Source of the DNA: Pseudonocardia sulfidoxydans NBRC 16205
GTDB taxonomy: Bacteria; Actinomycetota; Actinomycetes; Mycobacteriales; Pseudonocardiaceae
DNA: 64,000 nucleotides
NCBI RefSeq assembly: GCF_007989085.1
Contig: NZ_BJVJ01000006.1
Span: forward strand, 1-64,000
Direction: 5' to 3'
Below are positions 50,677 through 59,912 of this stretch, piece by piece; position 1 is the first letter of the stretch; each line of letters starts with the position of its first letter. Made by a program: the position numbers and the translations under genes. Below the pieces are notes generated by a model that was not told where the DNA came from, ran no database searches, and worked only from the letters and a program-made list of their open reading frames with translations.

Positions 50677-51906
50677 TCAGACAGCCGGATGCCTCGGGGA
50701 CGCGTCCGGCGTGGTGCCCTCCGGAGCCGGCCGGTTCAGCATCACCGCCAGCGTCGGGAACACCAGCACCGTCAACACCGCGGCCCCGACGAGCGCCGCC
50801 GCGTTCTCCGGCAGCATCGTCCCGTTGCGCAACCCGATCGTCGTCAACGCCACCACCAGCGGCAACGCCGTCGCCGACACCAGCATCGTCTGCACCCGCT
50901 CCCGCGCCGCGAGCACACCCAGATAGATCAGCAGCGCCGGCATGCCCCGCACCAGCAGCATCAGCCCGAAGAACACGAACACCCGCACCGGCGCCGACGC
51001 GATCGCGTGCAGGTCGATCGTCATCCCCGAGTACACGAAGAAGATCGGGATCAGGAACCCGTGCCCGGCGACGTCCAGCTTCTCCTCCAACGCCGGCGCA
51101 CTGCGGCCCGCCCAGCGCCGCAGCACCATCCCGGCGACGAACGCGCCCAGCACCGCGTCCAGATGGAACCGCTCCGTCACCGCCAGCAGCAGCACCAACA
51201 ACAACACGGTGAGCCGCAACGTGATCTGGCTCGTCTCGTGCTGGTGGTCCCGCAGGATCCCGGCCATCCGCCCACCCGGCCGCATCGTCCGCGCCGCCAG
51301 GCTGAGCAACACCGCCAGCACCACCACCGCCCCCAACGACGCCAGCGCCACGAACCGGCTCGAAATGCCGAGGAACACCGCGATCGCGAGGATCGGCAAC
51401 AACTCCCCCATCGCGCCGTTCGCCAACAGGTGCCCGCCCAGGCGGCCCCGCAGCATCCCGTTCTCCCGCAGCACCGGGACGAGCGTGCCCAGCGCCGTCG
51501 TCGTCAACGCCAGCGCGACCGCCACGAACGCGTCCACGAACCCCGTCGCCGCCAGGATCCCCGTGACACCCAGCCCCAACGCCAACGCCACGAACCACGC
51601 CAGCAGCGCCCGACGCCCCGCGTCCTGACGGTAGAGCCGCTGGTCGATCTCGTAGCCGGCCAGCAGGAACACGAAGCCCAGCCCCAGATCGGCCAGCGCC
51701 TGCACCGACACCGGGCTCGCCAGCCCCAGCACCTGCGGGCCGATCACGATCCCGCCCGCCAGCAACAACACGACCTGCGGGACCCGCAGCCTCGGCACCA
51801 GCCCCAGCAGCAGCGGTGCCAGCGCCGCGACCACGGCGATGGCGAGGAGGCTGTCCAGGGCGCTACCGACGTCGACGTCCTCCACCTGCAGGTTCTCCTT
51901 CACCAC
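50677..51906 (-). CDS. Kef-type CPA2 cation:proton antiporter
   Basis: A 409-residue protein with about twelve membrane helices. It matches the sodium/hydrogen exchanger CPA2 family (VPQVVLLLAGGIVIGPQVLGL, FVFLLAGYEIDQRL, DAVLGAFVAGMVL), but carries no TrkA-N domain. A CPA2 of this size usually moves K+ or Na+ in exchange for H+. GTG/ATG start with MVKENLQVEDVDV; a shorter start at VEDVDV is possible. Upstream is a 317-base gap holding only a long inverted repeat and a tRNA terminator. Confidence 0.88.
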   Translation of the reverse strand: MVKENLQVEDVDVGSALDSLLAIAVVAALAPLLLGLVPRLRVPQVVLLLAGGIVIGPQVLGLASPVSVQALADLGLGFVFLLAGYEIDQRLYRQDAGRRALLAWFVALALGLGVTGILAATGFVDAFVAVALALTTTALGTLVPVLRENGMLRGRLGGHLLANGAMGELLPILAIAVFLGISSRFVALASLGAVVVLAVLLSLAARTMRPGGRMAGILRDHQHETSQITLRLTVLLLVLLLAVTERFHLDAVLGAFVAGMVLRRWAGRSAPALEEKLDVAGHGFLIPIFFVYSGMTIDLHAIASAPVRVFVFFGLMLLVRGMPALLIYLGVLAARERVQTMLVSATALPLVVALTTIGLRNGTMLPENAAALVGAAVLTVLVFPTLAVMLNRPAPEGTTPDASPRHPAV

Positions 51907-52027
51907 GGGTCGCCGCCGATGGGGTCGCCGGCCGCTCCCGATCCGTTACCTGCGGATCGTGACCGCCCCGAGGGCCCCCCGGGCCGACCTGAGTCCCCCC
52001 TCGCCGAGATCGACTTCCATGCAGCCG

Positions 52028-52078
52028 GTTCGACACGAGGGTCCGATGATCATGGTTCGCCGGACCCTGGTGTCGAAC
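52028..52078. repeat. Long inverted repeat upstream of the antiporter
   Basis: 18-base arms GTTCGACACGAGGGTCCG and CGGACCCTGGTGTCGAAC (one mismatch), loop of 15 bases. It lies in the 317-base gap (51,907-52,223) between the antiporter start and tRNA-Tyr. The remainder of the gap holds no other feature except the tRNA terminator. Its arms do not match Families A-D. Confidence 0.8.
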
Positions 52079-52170
52079 TCGATCGCCTCCCAGAGATGGA
52101 CCGAGCGCTCCGGTCCTGAGGCGGCTCCGTCAGGTCGTCGTGATGGCGAGGACGCGCGCCGGAGCACATG

Positions 52171-52212
52171 AAAACGGCCCCTGAACCGCGTTTCCGCAGT
52201 TCAGGGGCCGTT
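52171..52212 (-). terminator. rho-independent terminator after tRNA-Tyr
   Basis: The arms AACGGCCCCTGAAC and GTTCAGGGGCCGTT pair perfectly over 14 bases around a 12-base loop. On the minus strand the stem is followed by TTTT, a canonical intrinsic terminator 12 bases beyond the tRNA. Confidence 0.92.
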
Positions 52213-52223
52213 CCCACAGGGTG

Positions 52224-52305
52224 TGGCAGGTGAAGGATTCGAACCTTCGTAGGCTAAGCCGACGGATTTACAGTCCGCTCCCTTTGGCCACTCGGGCAAC
52301 CTGCC
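52224..52305 (-). tRNA. trnY: tRNA-Tyr (GTA anticodon)
   Basis: A class II tRNA of 82 bases. The acceptor GGCAGGT pairs with ACCTGCC. The anticodon loop CTGTAAA gives GTA. A long variable arm (GTCGGCTTAGCCTAC region) is present, and the T arm GAAGGTTCGAATCCTTC is intact. CCA is not encoded. Confidence 0.96.
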
Positions 52306-52386
52306 GGGGTGCGCTGGGCGCGGGCAGAAGAATACGACAGCACGAGATCGGGTCCCGCACAGGGGGCCTGTCACGAGGAGGTGCCC

Positions 52387-52878
52387 ATGGCCGACCCGTC
52401 GTTCGACGTGGTGAGCAAGGTCGACCGGCAGGAGGTCGACAACGCGCTCAACCAGGCCGCGAAGGAGCTCTCGCAGCGGTTCGACTTCCGCGGCACCGGC
52501 ACCGGGATCTCCTGGTCCGGCGAGGAGGCGATCACGATCGAGTCGGAGACCGAGGAGCGGGCCACGGCCGCGGTCGAGGTCTTCAAGGAGAAGTTGATCA
52601 AGCGCAACATCTCGTTGAAGGCGTTCGAGGTCGGGGAGCCTGCGGTCTCGGGGAAGGTCTACAAGGTCAGCGGCAAGATCCTGCAGGGGATCGAGTCGGA
52701 CAAGGCCAAGGAGATCAGCAAGGCCATCCGCGACGAGAAGTTCAAGGGTGTCCAGGCGCAGATCCAGGGTGACCAGCTGCGTGTCTCGGGCAAGAAGAAG
52801 GACGACCTGCAGGCTGTCATCGCGCTGCTGAAGGGCAAGGACTTCGGTATCGCGTTGCAGTTCACCAACTACCGGTAG
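52387..52878 (+). CDS. YajQ-family nucleotide-binding protein
   Basis: A 163-residue YajQ/DUF520 protein of standard length: [33 protein letters not shown], and [23 protein letters not shown] are all family segments. Members bind c-di-GMP in some Gram-negatives and nucleotides or RNA in others. The ATG has GAGGAGG 5 bases upstream; an upstream ATG in frame lies inside the tRNA. It is followed by a hairpin terminator. Confidence 0.94.
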   Translation: MADPSFDVVSKVDRQEVDNALNQAAKELSQRFDFRGTGTGISWSGEEAITIESETEERATAAVEVFKEKLIKRNISLKAFEVGEPAVSGKVYKVSGKILQGIESDKAKEISKAIRDEKFKGVQAQIQGDQLRVSGKKKDDLQAVIALLKGKDFGIALQFTNYR

Positions 52879-52888
52879 ATCGACGCGG

Positions 52889-52922
52889 CCCGGGCGCTCC
52901 GACCTGCCTCGGAGCGCCGGGG
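52889..52922 (+). terminator. Hairpin terminator after the YajQ gene
   Basis: The arms GGCGCTCCGA and TCGGAGCGCC pair over 10 bases with a 6-base loop. They lie 14 bases past the stop and are followed by CTTCTTCC, a weak U-rich tail. The 235-base gap to 53,157 shows no other feature. Confidence 0.75.
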
Positions 52923-53157
52923 CTTCTTCCCGGTGCCGGGAAGACCTCACTCCGACCCCCGCCGGGGCGAGGGCCGGGTGCAGGTGCCGCGGTCTGCCGA
53001 CATTCCGATCACCGCGGCACGCAGCCGGGTGCTCCCGTCGTGGACGGGCCGTGCCCCCGCGCAGGCAGCCGACGGCCCGGCCGGCAGGCTCGACTCACCC
53101 GGGGGTGCGTCGGCGAGTCGGACCTGCCGGGCGTGGTGATGCGGCAGGCTCGCCCGC

Positions 53158-54159
53158 GTGTGGATCTTCTACATCGTGGGTGGGCTGTTCGGGATCGCCT
53201 TCGTCGCCGCGCTCCTTCGCGACCCGCGCCGGTTCCGCAACGCGGTCCGGCTCGGGCTCGCGGTCGGCTGCCTCGGGCTCGGAGTGTTGGGCGAGGCCTC
53301 GCGGCTGGATCCCGCGATGTTCGACCGGTTCGTGTTCGCGCTCCTCGCGCTCCCGGCACTGACCGTTCTGGTGCTGGCGGGGTTCCTGCTGGCCAACGGC
53401 GTGACGATGCTGCGACGAGAGGGCCGTCGGCCGGCGAACCTGCTCTCCCTGCTCGCCGGAGCAGGGTGCCTGCTGATTCTCGCCCTGCTGGTGCTCGCCC
53501 AGTACCGGCAGGACCGCCTCACCGCCACCCTGGCGATCGTGTCGCTGCTGGTCGCCGGCTACATCGCGTTCCTGTTCTGCAGCTACCTCGCCTACGCGGT
53601 CGTCTACGGACGACTCGCCGCCCGCCCGGGGGTCGGCTTCATCATCGTCCTGGGATCAGGACTGATCCGGGGCAAGGTCCCTCCGCTGCTCGCCGCGCGC
53701 CTCGACCGCGCCCTGTCGGTGTGGCACGAGGAGCACTCGGCCGGCCGATCACCGTTCTTCGTGGTCTCGGGCGGGCAGGGACCCGACGAGCCCGTCCCCG
53801 AGTCCCACGCGATGGCCGACTACCTTCTCGCCCACGCGATCCCGCCCGACCGCGTCCTGTGTGAGGACCGCTCGCGCACCACCGACGAAAACCTGCGCTT
53901 CAGCAAGGCGCTGATCGTCGAACGGGACCCGACGGCACGGTGCGTGATCGTCACCAACAACTTCCACGCCTTCAGGGCGGCGCTCGCCGCCCGGCGGGCA
54001 GGACTCGACGGGCAGGTGCTCGGCTCACCGACGGCCAGCTATTACTGGCCGAGCGCCACCATCCGGGAGTTCGTCGCGATCCTGGCCGGCTACCCACTGA
54101 TCAACCTCAGCGTCGCAACGCTGCTGGTCGTGTTCGGCATCGCGGTCGGCACCGAATAG
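53158..54159 (+). CDS. YdcF/DUF218 family membrane protein
   Basis: A 333-residue protein with about five N-terminal membrane helices, a soluble DUF218 domain (about 160-310: FIIVLGSGLIRGKVPPLLAARLDRAL, SRTTDENLRFSKALI, CVIVTNNFHAFRAAL), and one C-terminal helix. DUF218 proteins such as SanA and ElyC affect envelope barrier or cell-wall polymer biosynthesis. GTG start (VWIFYIVGG) is chosen because the first helix begins there. It is a single gene. Confidence 0.9.
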   Translation: MWIFYIVGGLFGIAFVAALLRDPRRFRNAVRLGLAVGCLGLGVLGEASRLDPAMFDRFVFALLALPALTVLVLAGFLLANGVTMLRREGRRPANLLSLLAGAGCLLILALLVLAQYRQDRLTATLAIVSLLVAGYIAFLFCSYLAYAVVYGRLAARPGVGFIIVLGSGLIRGKVPPLLAARLDRALSVWHEEHSAGRSPFFVVSGGQGPDEPVPESHAMADYLLAHAIPPDRVLCEDRSRTTDENLRFSKALIVERDPTARCVIVTNNFHAFRAALAARRAGLDGQVLGSPTASYYWPSATIREFVAILAGYPLINLSVATLLVVFGIAVGTE

Positions 54160-54363
54160 GCCGGGCCGGACCCGCCGCTCACGGGGTGGGGCCGGCTCGG
54201 TCGTCCGGGGTGTGCGGGTCCCGGGGAAACCCGGGGGGTGGGGCTGGCACCACCCTGGGAGTCGGGCTCCCCGCCCGGCCTGTTCGGGGGGTTTCACCAG
54301 CGATTTCGGCCGTCGTGAGCGCGAACCTTGGTGCCGTACGAAGCACGGCCCGAGGAGGACGAC

Positions 54364-54711
54364 ATGACCCGCACGACGACCCGCTGGATCGCCGCCCGCA
54401 CGGCGGTCCTGGTGGTGGCGACGTGCATCACGATGTACGTCGCGAACGAGGCGGTGGCGTTCGGGCACATGGTCACCCACATCCGGCACTCGCACTCGCA
54501 CTCGGCCCAGCACGTCCCGGGGCAGGGTCGTCAGCCGTCGACGCAGGTGGTGGTGGCGCGGCCCGACGACCAGGACTGCCCGGCGTCGCTCGGGACGCTG
54601 CGCACCGGCGGCGACGTCCGCCACCCCGGTTCCGACGACGCGTGCGCCGCCCCACGCGCTGTCGCACCTGGTGGGCGCACGCCGGTCGTGGCGGCAGGGT
54701 CGCTGCCCTGA
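54364..54711 (+). CDS. Small exported His-rich protein, unknown function
   Basis: A 115-residue frame. The N-terminal helix (ARTAVLVVATCITMYVANEAVAF) suggests export or membrane anchoring. A His cluster HMVTHIRHSHSHSAQH follows, then two Cys residues. The ATG has GAGGAGG 5 bases upstream. The His cluster could bind metal. No family recognised; the ribosome binding site supports expression, but the tail is compositionally simple. Confidence 0.55.
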   Translation: MTRTTTRWIAARTAVLVVATCITMYVANEAVAFGHMVTHIRHSHSHSAQHVPGQGRQPSTQVVVARPDDQDCPASLGTLRTGGDVRHPGSDDACAAPRAVAPGGRTPVVAAGSLP

Positions 54712-54713
54712 CG

Positions 54714-54956
54714 TCAGGGCGGGGTGTTGGGCCGAAACAGCGAGCCGGGTTCGGGGTTCTGCTCGTCGTCGCGGTCCGGGGGTGGCGCAGGCGGATCGGG
54801 GCGGCGCCGGCGCCGGTCGAGCACGAGCAGCACGATGCCGGCGACGACGCACACGGCGGCGACGGCGAGCCAGACCGTGAGGGTCACCGGGCGTCCCGGC
54901 CGCGCGCCGCCACCCGGGTCGAGTGGCGGCGCCGTGACCGTGGGAGCGGACGGCAC
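54714..54956 (-). CDS. Small single-pass membrane protein
   Basis: An 80-residue frame with a Pro/Gly-rich N-terminus, one hydrophobic helix at about residues 25-46 (LTVWLAVAAVCVVAGIVLLVL) and an Arg/Pro/Asp-rich tail. The helix is a strong coding signal. The start could be GTG 54,956. It is convergent with the preceding gene, with 2 bases between the stops. Unknown function. Confidence 0.55.
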   Translation of the reverse strand: MPSAPTVTAPPLDPGGGARPGRPVTLTVWLAVAAVCVVAGIVLLVLDRRRRRPDPPAPPPDRDDEQNPEPGSLFRPNTPP

Positions 54957-55066
54957 ATGGTCGCAGCGTCGAGGCGGTGAGGGCGCGCGTCAACTCGAAG
55001 CCACAGGTCGTGGGCCGTCCGGCGGCATCCGCTACCCCGAGCGGCCCCACCAGCTGCAACGCGTTC

Positions 55067-55972
55067 CTACGTGGACAGGGCGGCCTCGTTACGGCGGCAG
55101 GCCCGCGCGTAGGCGACCGGCGTCATCCCGATGGCCGCGGTGAAGTCGCGGGTGAAGTGCGGCTGGTCGAAGTAGCCGAGCTCGGCGGCGACCTCGGCCC
55201 ACGGCCGGTCGTGCTCCTCGGCGAGCCGGGCCGCGGCCTCGTGGAGCCGGTAGCGGCGCAGCACCCATTTCGGGCTGACGCCGACGTAGCGGGAGAACAG
55301 CCGTTGCAACCGGCGTGGCGGGATGTCGAAGCGGGACACGACGTCGTCGACACGGGTGATCGTGCGGTCGTGCAGGAGGTCGGCGACGATGCGCCCGACG
55401 AGCTGGACGTGCGGATCGGGTTCGGGCAGCCGGGCCCGCAGGAAGCCCTCGACCTGCGTGATCAGCTCCTCGACCGGCCCGGTCATCGACGCGGCGAGCG
55501 CGGCGGCGGGCGGGCCCCACAGCTGTTCGGCGAGCATCCCGGAGTCGGTGAGCCCGGAGACCGGGGAGCCGAGGAACGGCTGGAACGCGCCGGGGCGGAA
55601 CTTGGTGCCGAACACCCGGCCGACGCCCTCGTAGACGTAGGTGAAGCGGCCCGACCCGATCCCGGCGACGCTGAGCACGCCGCGGTCGAGCACCAGGTTG
55701 ACGCAGGGGTGCCCGAGCAGCGTGACCGAGGCGGTGCGGCCGGGGGGCAGCTCCCAGGAGACGAGCCAGTGCCGTTCGACGAGGTGCGCCAGGTCGGCCG
55801 CGGGGGCGATCCGGTCGAGGGTGAAGTCGACGTCGCGCACCCCGACGATGCCGTACTCGCTGGTCGTGGTCGTCTCCGGGGACACGCGGTCAGCATGGCG
55901 CACCGCACCGACGTTTTCCGCCCGGAGCAACGCTCGGAGCAACTCCCCGGTCGAAGAGACGCGGGGCGTCAC
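55067..55972 (-). CDS. AraC-family transcription regulator
   Basis: A 301-residue regulator. The N-terminal half is a sensor domain with the ligand-type segment HWLVSWELPPGRTASVTLLGHPCVNLVLD; the C-terminal AraC HTH occupies about 210-300 (PPRRLQRLFSRYVGVSPKWVLRRYRLHEAAARL, YFDQPHFTRDFTAAIGMTP). The GTG start overlaps the SARP gene stop as GTGA, so it is translated with it. An alternative internal GTG (VSPETTTT) would remove 28 residues. Target genes are not evident. Confidence 0.86.
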   Translation of the reverse strand: MTPRVSSTGELLRALLRAENVGAVRHADRVSPETTTTSEYGIVGVRDVDFTLDRIAPAADLAHLVERHWLVSWELPPGRTASVTLLGHPCVNLVLDRGVLSVAGIGSGRFTYVYEGVGRVFGTKFRPGAFQPFLGSPVSGLTDSGMLAEQLWGPPAAALAASMTGPVEELITQVEGFLRARLPEPDPHVQLVGRIVADLLHDRTITRVDDVVSRFDIPPRRLQRLFSRYVGVSPKWVLRRYRLHEAAARLAEEHDRPWAEVAAELGYFDQPHFTRDFTAAIGMTPVAYARACRRNEAALST

Positions 55973-58908
55973 GGGATCTCCCGGTGCCCGAGCGGCGGCC
56001 CCATCGATCTCGCCCGTGCGATGTGCGCGGTGGCGTCGCGGCCCTGGGCGAGCGCGACCTGCGCGAGCCGCGCGGCCGCCCAGGACGCGAACAGCGTCAG
56101 CGAGTCCCCCGCGACGAGCGCCGACTCGGTGAACTCGGCCGCGGCACCGTCGAGGTCGCCGCGGGTCTGCAGGGCGATGCCGAGGGCGCGGTGCGCGGTC
56201 GCGGTCCAGCCGCGGTGCCCGAGGGAGCGGGCGACGTCGAGGGCCTCCTGTGCGGTGGTCTCGGCCTCGTCGGTGCGCCCCAGCGCCGACAGCGCCTCGG
56301 AGCGGTGCCAGCACGCATAGGCGACCCCCTCGGGCGAGTCCAGGTCGCGGGCGAGGCGCAGCGCGGCGTCGGTGTCGTCGAGGCCCTCGTCGGCCCGCCC
56401 GAGGAACACGAGGCCGTGCCCGCGGGTCGATCGTGGGGTGACGACGCGCAGCAGGTCGCCCGACCCGGCGAACAGGTCGGCGACCCGTCCGAACAGGGCG
56501 ACGCCCTCGGTGATGCGGCCGTCGAGGAACACCGCCATCGCCCGCCCGTCGAGGATGCGCGCGACGCCCTGCGCGTCGCCGAGGCGCTTGTACAGGGCGA
56601 GGGCCTCCTCGGCCCGGTCGGCGGCGCGGGCGGTGAGGCCGAGGTTCACGTCGAGGACGGCTGCGGTCTCCAGGGCGAGCGCGCGGGCCGCGGGATCGTC
56701 GCCCGCCTCGACGAGGGCCAGTTCGGCGAGGTCCGCGGCGGCCTGCGGGTCCCGCGCACCGGACGACAGCATCGCGAGCCGGGACCGTCGCCGGGAACGG
56801 TCGGGACCGGGGCCGGTGAGCGCGGCGCGCAGGTCGGCGGCGGCACCGTCGATGTCGCCGTGGACGACGCGCGCGGCCCCGCGGGCCTCGAGCAGGACCG
56901 CGGCGACGTCGGGGCCCGGCCGCAGGTCCAGGCCGGCGTCGGCGAGGGCGGCGGCCTCGCGGGTGGCGTGCGCGTCGAGCGCGGCCGTGGCGGCGCGGCC
57001 GAACGCCTCCGCGGCGGCGCGGGAGTCACCGGCGTCGCGGTGGTGGCGGGCGACCTCGGCCGGGTCGGCGCCGTCGCCGGTGAGGGCGCGGGCGAGCAGC
57101 GCGTGCAGCCGGCCGCGTTCGGCGCGGTCGAGGCCGTCGGCGACCGTCTCGGCGACGAGGTCGTGGGCGGTGGTCCAGCCGGTGTCGCCCAGGCGGAGCA
57201 GGCCGTCGGCGGCGAGGGCGGCGAGCGTGTCGAGGACGTCGCGGGCGTCGGTCCCGGCCGCCGACGCGACGACCCGCGCGGGCAGCTCGCGCCGGGCGAG
57301 CGCGACGAGGGCGAGCAGGTCGGCGGCGCTCCCGCGGTGCCGCGCGGCCCGGCGCGCGATGCCCCGGCGCTGCCCGGCCCGGCCGAGCTTGCGGGCCCGG
57401 TCGGCGGCGTCGGGTGTCGCGACCCGCCAGCGTCCGTGCGTGGGGACGACGGCTCCGGTGGCGGCGAGCCCGCGCAGCACCTCCCCCACGGCGAACGGCG
57501 TGCGGTCGGTGCCGGCGGCGAGGGCGTCGAGGAGCGCGGGATCGTCGACGAGCCCGCCGAGCGCCGCGGACGCGAGGGGCTGCAGGGTGAGGGTCGGCAG
57601 GCCACGGGCCTGACGCAGCGCGTCGAGGACGTCGGCGCCGGTCTCGGCGGGCCGGAACGCCAGCACGGCCGAGAGCGTCCGCACCCGGGCCAGCGCCGAG
57701 CCGAGGAGGGCGAGGCTGCTGGGGTCGGCCCACTGCAGGTCGTCGACGATCAGCGGCGCACCGGCCGCCTCCAGGACGTGCAGGCCCCCGGCCAGGATCA
57801 GTGCGCGGCGGCTCTCACCGTCGAGCACGGAGGGGGCGCCGGGGGCACAGTCGATCTCGGGGAGCACGGACGCGAGCGCGCCTCGCGTGCGCGCGGGCAG
57901 GGAGTCGGCGATGCCCGCGTCGAGCGCCAGCGCCTCGCGCAGCAGCGACCGGGCGAGCCCCCACGCCTCGTCGCGTTCGGCGAGGTAGGCCTGTGCGGCG
58001 ACGACGGGCACGTCCAGCGACCGTCCCAGCTCCGCGAGCAGCCGGGACTTCCCCGCCCCCGCCGCACCGGCCAGCCCGACGACCCGTCCCGCGTCGACGG
58101 CGGCGCGCAGCCGACCGAGCTCGTCGTCGCGACCGACGAACGCCAACCCGGCGGCCGGTGTCCTGACCGCTGCGGGCCGCGCCCGCGGCGCCGGGACCCC
58201 GACGTGCTTGCGCGCCAACCGGTCCCGCAGGTCGACGACCTCGTCCGACGCCGCCACCCCGAGCTCGGTGGCGAGGGCGCGGCACAGCTCGTCGAGCCGC
58301 GACACCGCACCGGCCCGGTCGCCGCAGGCGGCGAGCGCCTCGGCCAACAGCAGCGTCGACGACTCGCGCAACGGATCGGCCGCGACCGCCTCCGCCGCGG
58401 TGCGGGCCGCGTCGGCCGGCGCCCCGCCGGCCAGCGCCGCCCGCGCCGCGCCCTCGCAGGCCTCGACGTGGGCGCGGCGCAGCCGGTCCCGCGGCACCGA
58501 CGCCCAGTCCGCGTAGGCGTCCTCGGGCAGCGGCTCGCCCCACAGCGCGAGCGCGGCGTCGAAGCGGGCGGCGGCGAGGTGGGCGACGAACTCGGTGACG
58601 TCGACGTCGCACTCCCCCAGCGCGTACCCGCCACTGCCCGTGACGACGACGGCCGGGTCGCCGAGCGCCCGCCGCGCCCGGTTGACCAGGACCCCGAGGT
58701 TGCCCGCCGGGTCCGCGGGCAGGCGTTGCGGCCACACCGCGTCGGCGAGCACGTCATGGGGGACGAGGTCGCCGTCGTGCACCGCGAGGACCCGCAGCAT
58801 CGTGCGGACCTTCCGCCCGCCGAACGCCGCGGGCGGCACCTCCTCGCCGTCGCGACGCACCTGGAAGCGCCCGAGCAGCTGGAACCGGACGCCGGTCACC
58901 GCCGACAT
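55969..58908 (-). CDS. SARP/BTAD ATPase regulator (AfsR-like)
   Basis: A 979-residue regulator. The OmpR-like DNA-binding domain covers residues 8-100 (LLGRFQVRRDGEEVPPAAFGGRKVRTMLRVLAV), the BTAD domain about 105-245, the P-loop ATPase has Walker A GAAGAGKS near residue 280 and Walker B LIVDDLQWAD, and a long TPR region follows. This is the AfsR/LAL-hybrid type that integrates ATP and signals to activate genes, often for secondary metabolism. It is divergent from the cupin gene. The last 4 bases overlap the AraC regulator. Confidence 0.9.
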   Translation of the reverse strand: MSAVTGVRFQLLGRFQVRRDGEEVPPAAFGGRKVRTMLRVLAVHDGDLVPHDVLADAVWPQRLPADPAGNLGVLVNRARRALGDPAVVVTGSGGYALGECDVDVTEFVAHLAAARFDAALALWGEPLPEDAYADWASVPRDRLRRAHVEACEGAARAALAGGAPADAARTAAEAVAADPLRESSTLLLAEALAACGDRAGAVSRLDELCRALATELGVAASDEVVDLRDRLARKHVGVPAPRARPAAVRTPAAGLAFVGRDDELGRLRAAVDAGRVVGLAGAAGAGKSRLLAELGRSLDVPVVAAQAYLAERDEAWGLARSLLREALALDAGIADSLPARTRGALASVLPEIDCAPGAPSVLDGESRRALILAGGLHVLEAAGAPLIVDDLQWADPSSLALLGSALARVRTLSAVLAFRPAETGADVLDALRQARGLPTLTLQPLASAALGGLVDDPALLDALAAGTDRTPFAVGEVLRGLAATGAVVPTHGRWRVATPDAADRARKLGRAGQRRGIARRAARHRGSAADLLALVALARRELPARVVASAAGTDARDVLDTLAALAADGLLRLGDTGWTTAHDLVAETVADGLDRAERGRLHALLARALTGDGADPAEVARHHRDAGDSRAAAEAFGRAATAALDAHATREAAALADAGLDLRPGPDVAAVLLEARGAARVVHGDIDGAAADLRAALTGPGPDRSRRRSRLAMLSSGARDPQAAADLAELALVEAGDDPAARALALETAAVLDVNLGLTARAADRAEEALALYKRLGDAQGVARILDGRAMAVFLDGRITEGVALFGRVADLFAGSGDLLRVVTPRSTRGHGLVFLGRADEGLDDTDAALRLARDLDSPEGVAYACWHRSEALSALGRTDEAETTAQEALDVARSLGHRGWTATAHRALGIALQTRGDLDGAAAEFTESALVAGDSLTLFASWAAARLAQVALAQGRDATAHIARARSMGPPLGHREIP

Positions 58909-58996
58909 GGTCCTCGCGCCACGCGTCCGCCATCAGCCGCCATCCGGTTGCAAGGTCGGCACGCGAGCCTTGCGGCCCGACGAGACGGAGGACGTC

Positions 58997-59353
58997 ATGG
59001 ACTACGAGCAGCAGGACTTCGCCAGCCCCACCGAGAGCCGCGAGTTCCCCCACGGCCGGCTCGACCTCCTGCGGGTCGCGGGCGCCGACATCGGCCGGCT
59101 CACGCTGCAGCCCGGTTGGCGCTGGTCCGACGACGTCCGGCCGATCGCCGGCACCGACCTGTGCGAGGCCCCCCACTTCCAGTACCACGTCAGCGGGACG
59201 CTGCGGGTCCGCACGGCCGACGGCACCGAGTTCGACGCCGTCCCCGGCCAGGTCACCGCGCTCCCGTCCGGACACGACGCGTGGGTGGTGGGCGACGACC
59301 CCGTCGTGGTGGTCGACTGGTGGGGAGCATCCGACTACGCGCGAGGTGACTGA
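58997..59353 (+). CDS. Cupin-domain protein
   Basis: A 118-residue small cupin (MDYEQQDFASPTESREFPHG, FQYHVSGTLRVRTADGTEFD, VPGQVTALPSGHDAWVVGDDP). The conserved His/Glu set of metal-dependent cupins is only partly evident, so a ligand-binding role is likelier than dioxygenase. The ATG has GGAGG 4 bases upstream. It is divergent from the SARP regulator by 88 bases and starts a cupin-MDMPI-SnoaL operon. Confidence 0.82.
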   Translation: MDYEQQDFASPTESREFPHGRLDLLRVAGADIGRLTLQPGWRWSDDVRPIAGTDLCEAPHFQYHVSGTLRVRTADGTEFDAVPGQVTALPSGHDAWVVGDDPVVVVDWWGASDYARGD

Positions 59354-59354
59354 C

Positions 59355-59912
59355 ATGCAGGCAGCGGAGATCTACCGACGGGCGAGCGCCGACTTCGGGG
59401 CCCGGGTCCACCTCGCGGAGGGCCGCTGGGACGCGGCGACGCCGTGCCCCGAGTGGGACGTCCGCGCCCTGGTCAACCACCTGGTCAACGAGGAGCGCTG
59501 GACCCCGGAGCTGCTGGGCGGCGCGACGATCGCCGACGTCGGCGACCGCTTCGACGGCGACCTGCTGGGCGCCGACCCGGTCGCGACCTTCGACGAGGCC
59601 GCCGCCACCGCCCTGGCCGCGGTCGAGGCCGTCGACCCCGAGCAGGTGGTGCACCTGTCGTTCGGCGACCGCCCCGCCCGCGAGTACCTCACGCAGCTGG
59701 CCGCCGACCACCTCGTGCACGCCTGGGACTTGGCGCGCGCCATGGGTGAGGACGAGAAACTCGACCCGGACGCCGTCGACGCCCTGCTGGCCTGGTTCGG
59801 GCCGACGCAGAAGCTGTACCGGGAGATCGACGTCATCGGCCCCGAGACGCCGGTCGCCGCGGACGCGAGCGCCCAGGACCGGCTGCTGGCCATGTTCGGG
59901 AGGACACCATGA
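59355..59912 (+). CDS. MDMPI-like, DinB-fold protein (TIGR03086 type)
   Basis: A 185-residue DinB-like four-helix protein. The start follows GAGGTGA 6 bases upstream, 1 base after the cupin stop. The His residues in VRALVNHLVNEERW and LAADHLVHAWDLARA match the metal site of mycothiol-dependent maleylpyruvate isomerase-like enzymes. A mycothiol-dependent reaction is plausible; the substrate is unknown. It overlaps the next gene as ATGA. Confidence 0.82.
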   Translation: MQAAEIYRRASADFGARVHLAEGRWDAATPCPEWDVRALVNHLVNEERWTPELLGGATIADVGDRFDGDLLGADPVATFDEAAATALAAVEAVDPEQVVHLSFGDRPAREYLTQLAADHLVHAWDLARAMGEDEKLDPDAVDALLAWFGPTQKLYREIDVIGPETPVAADASAQDRLLAMFGRTP

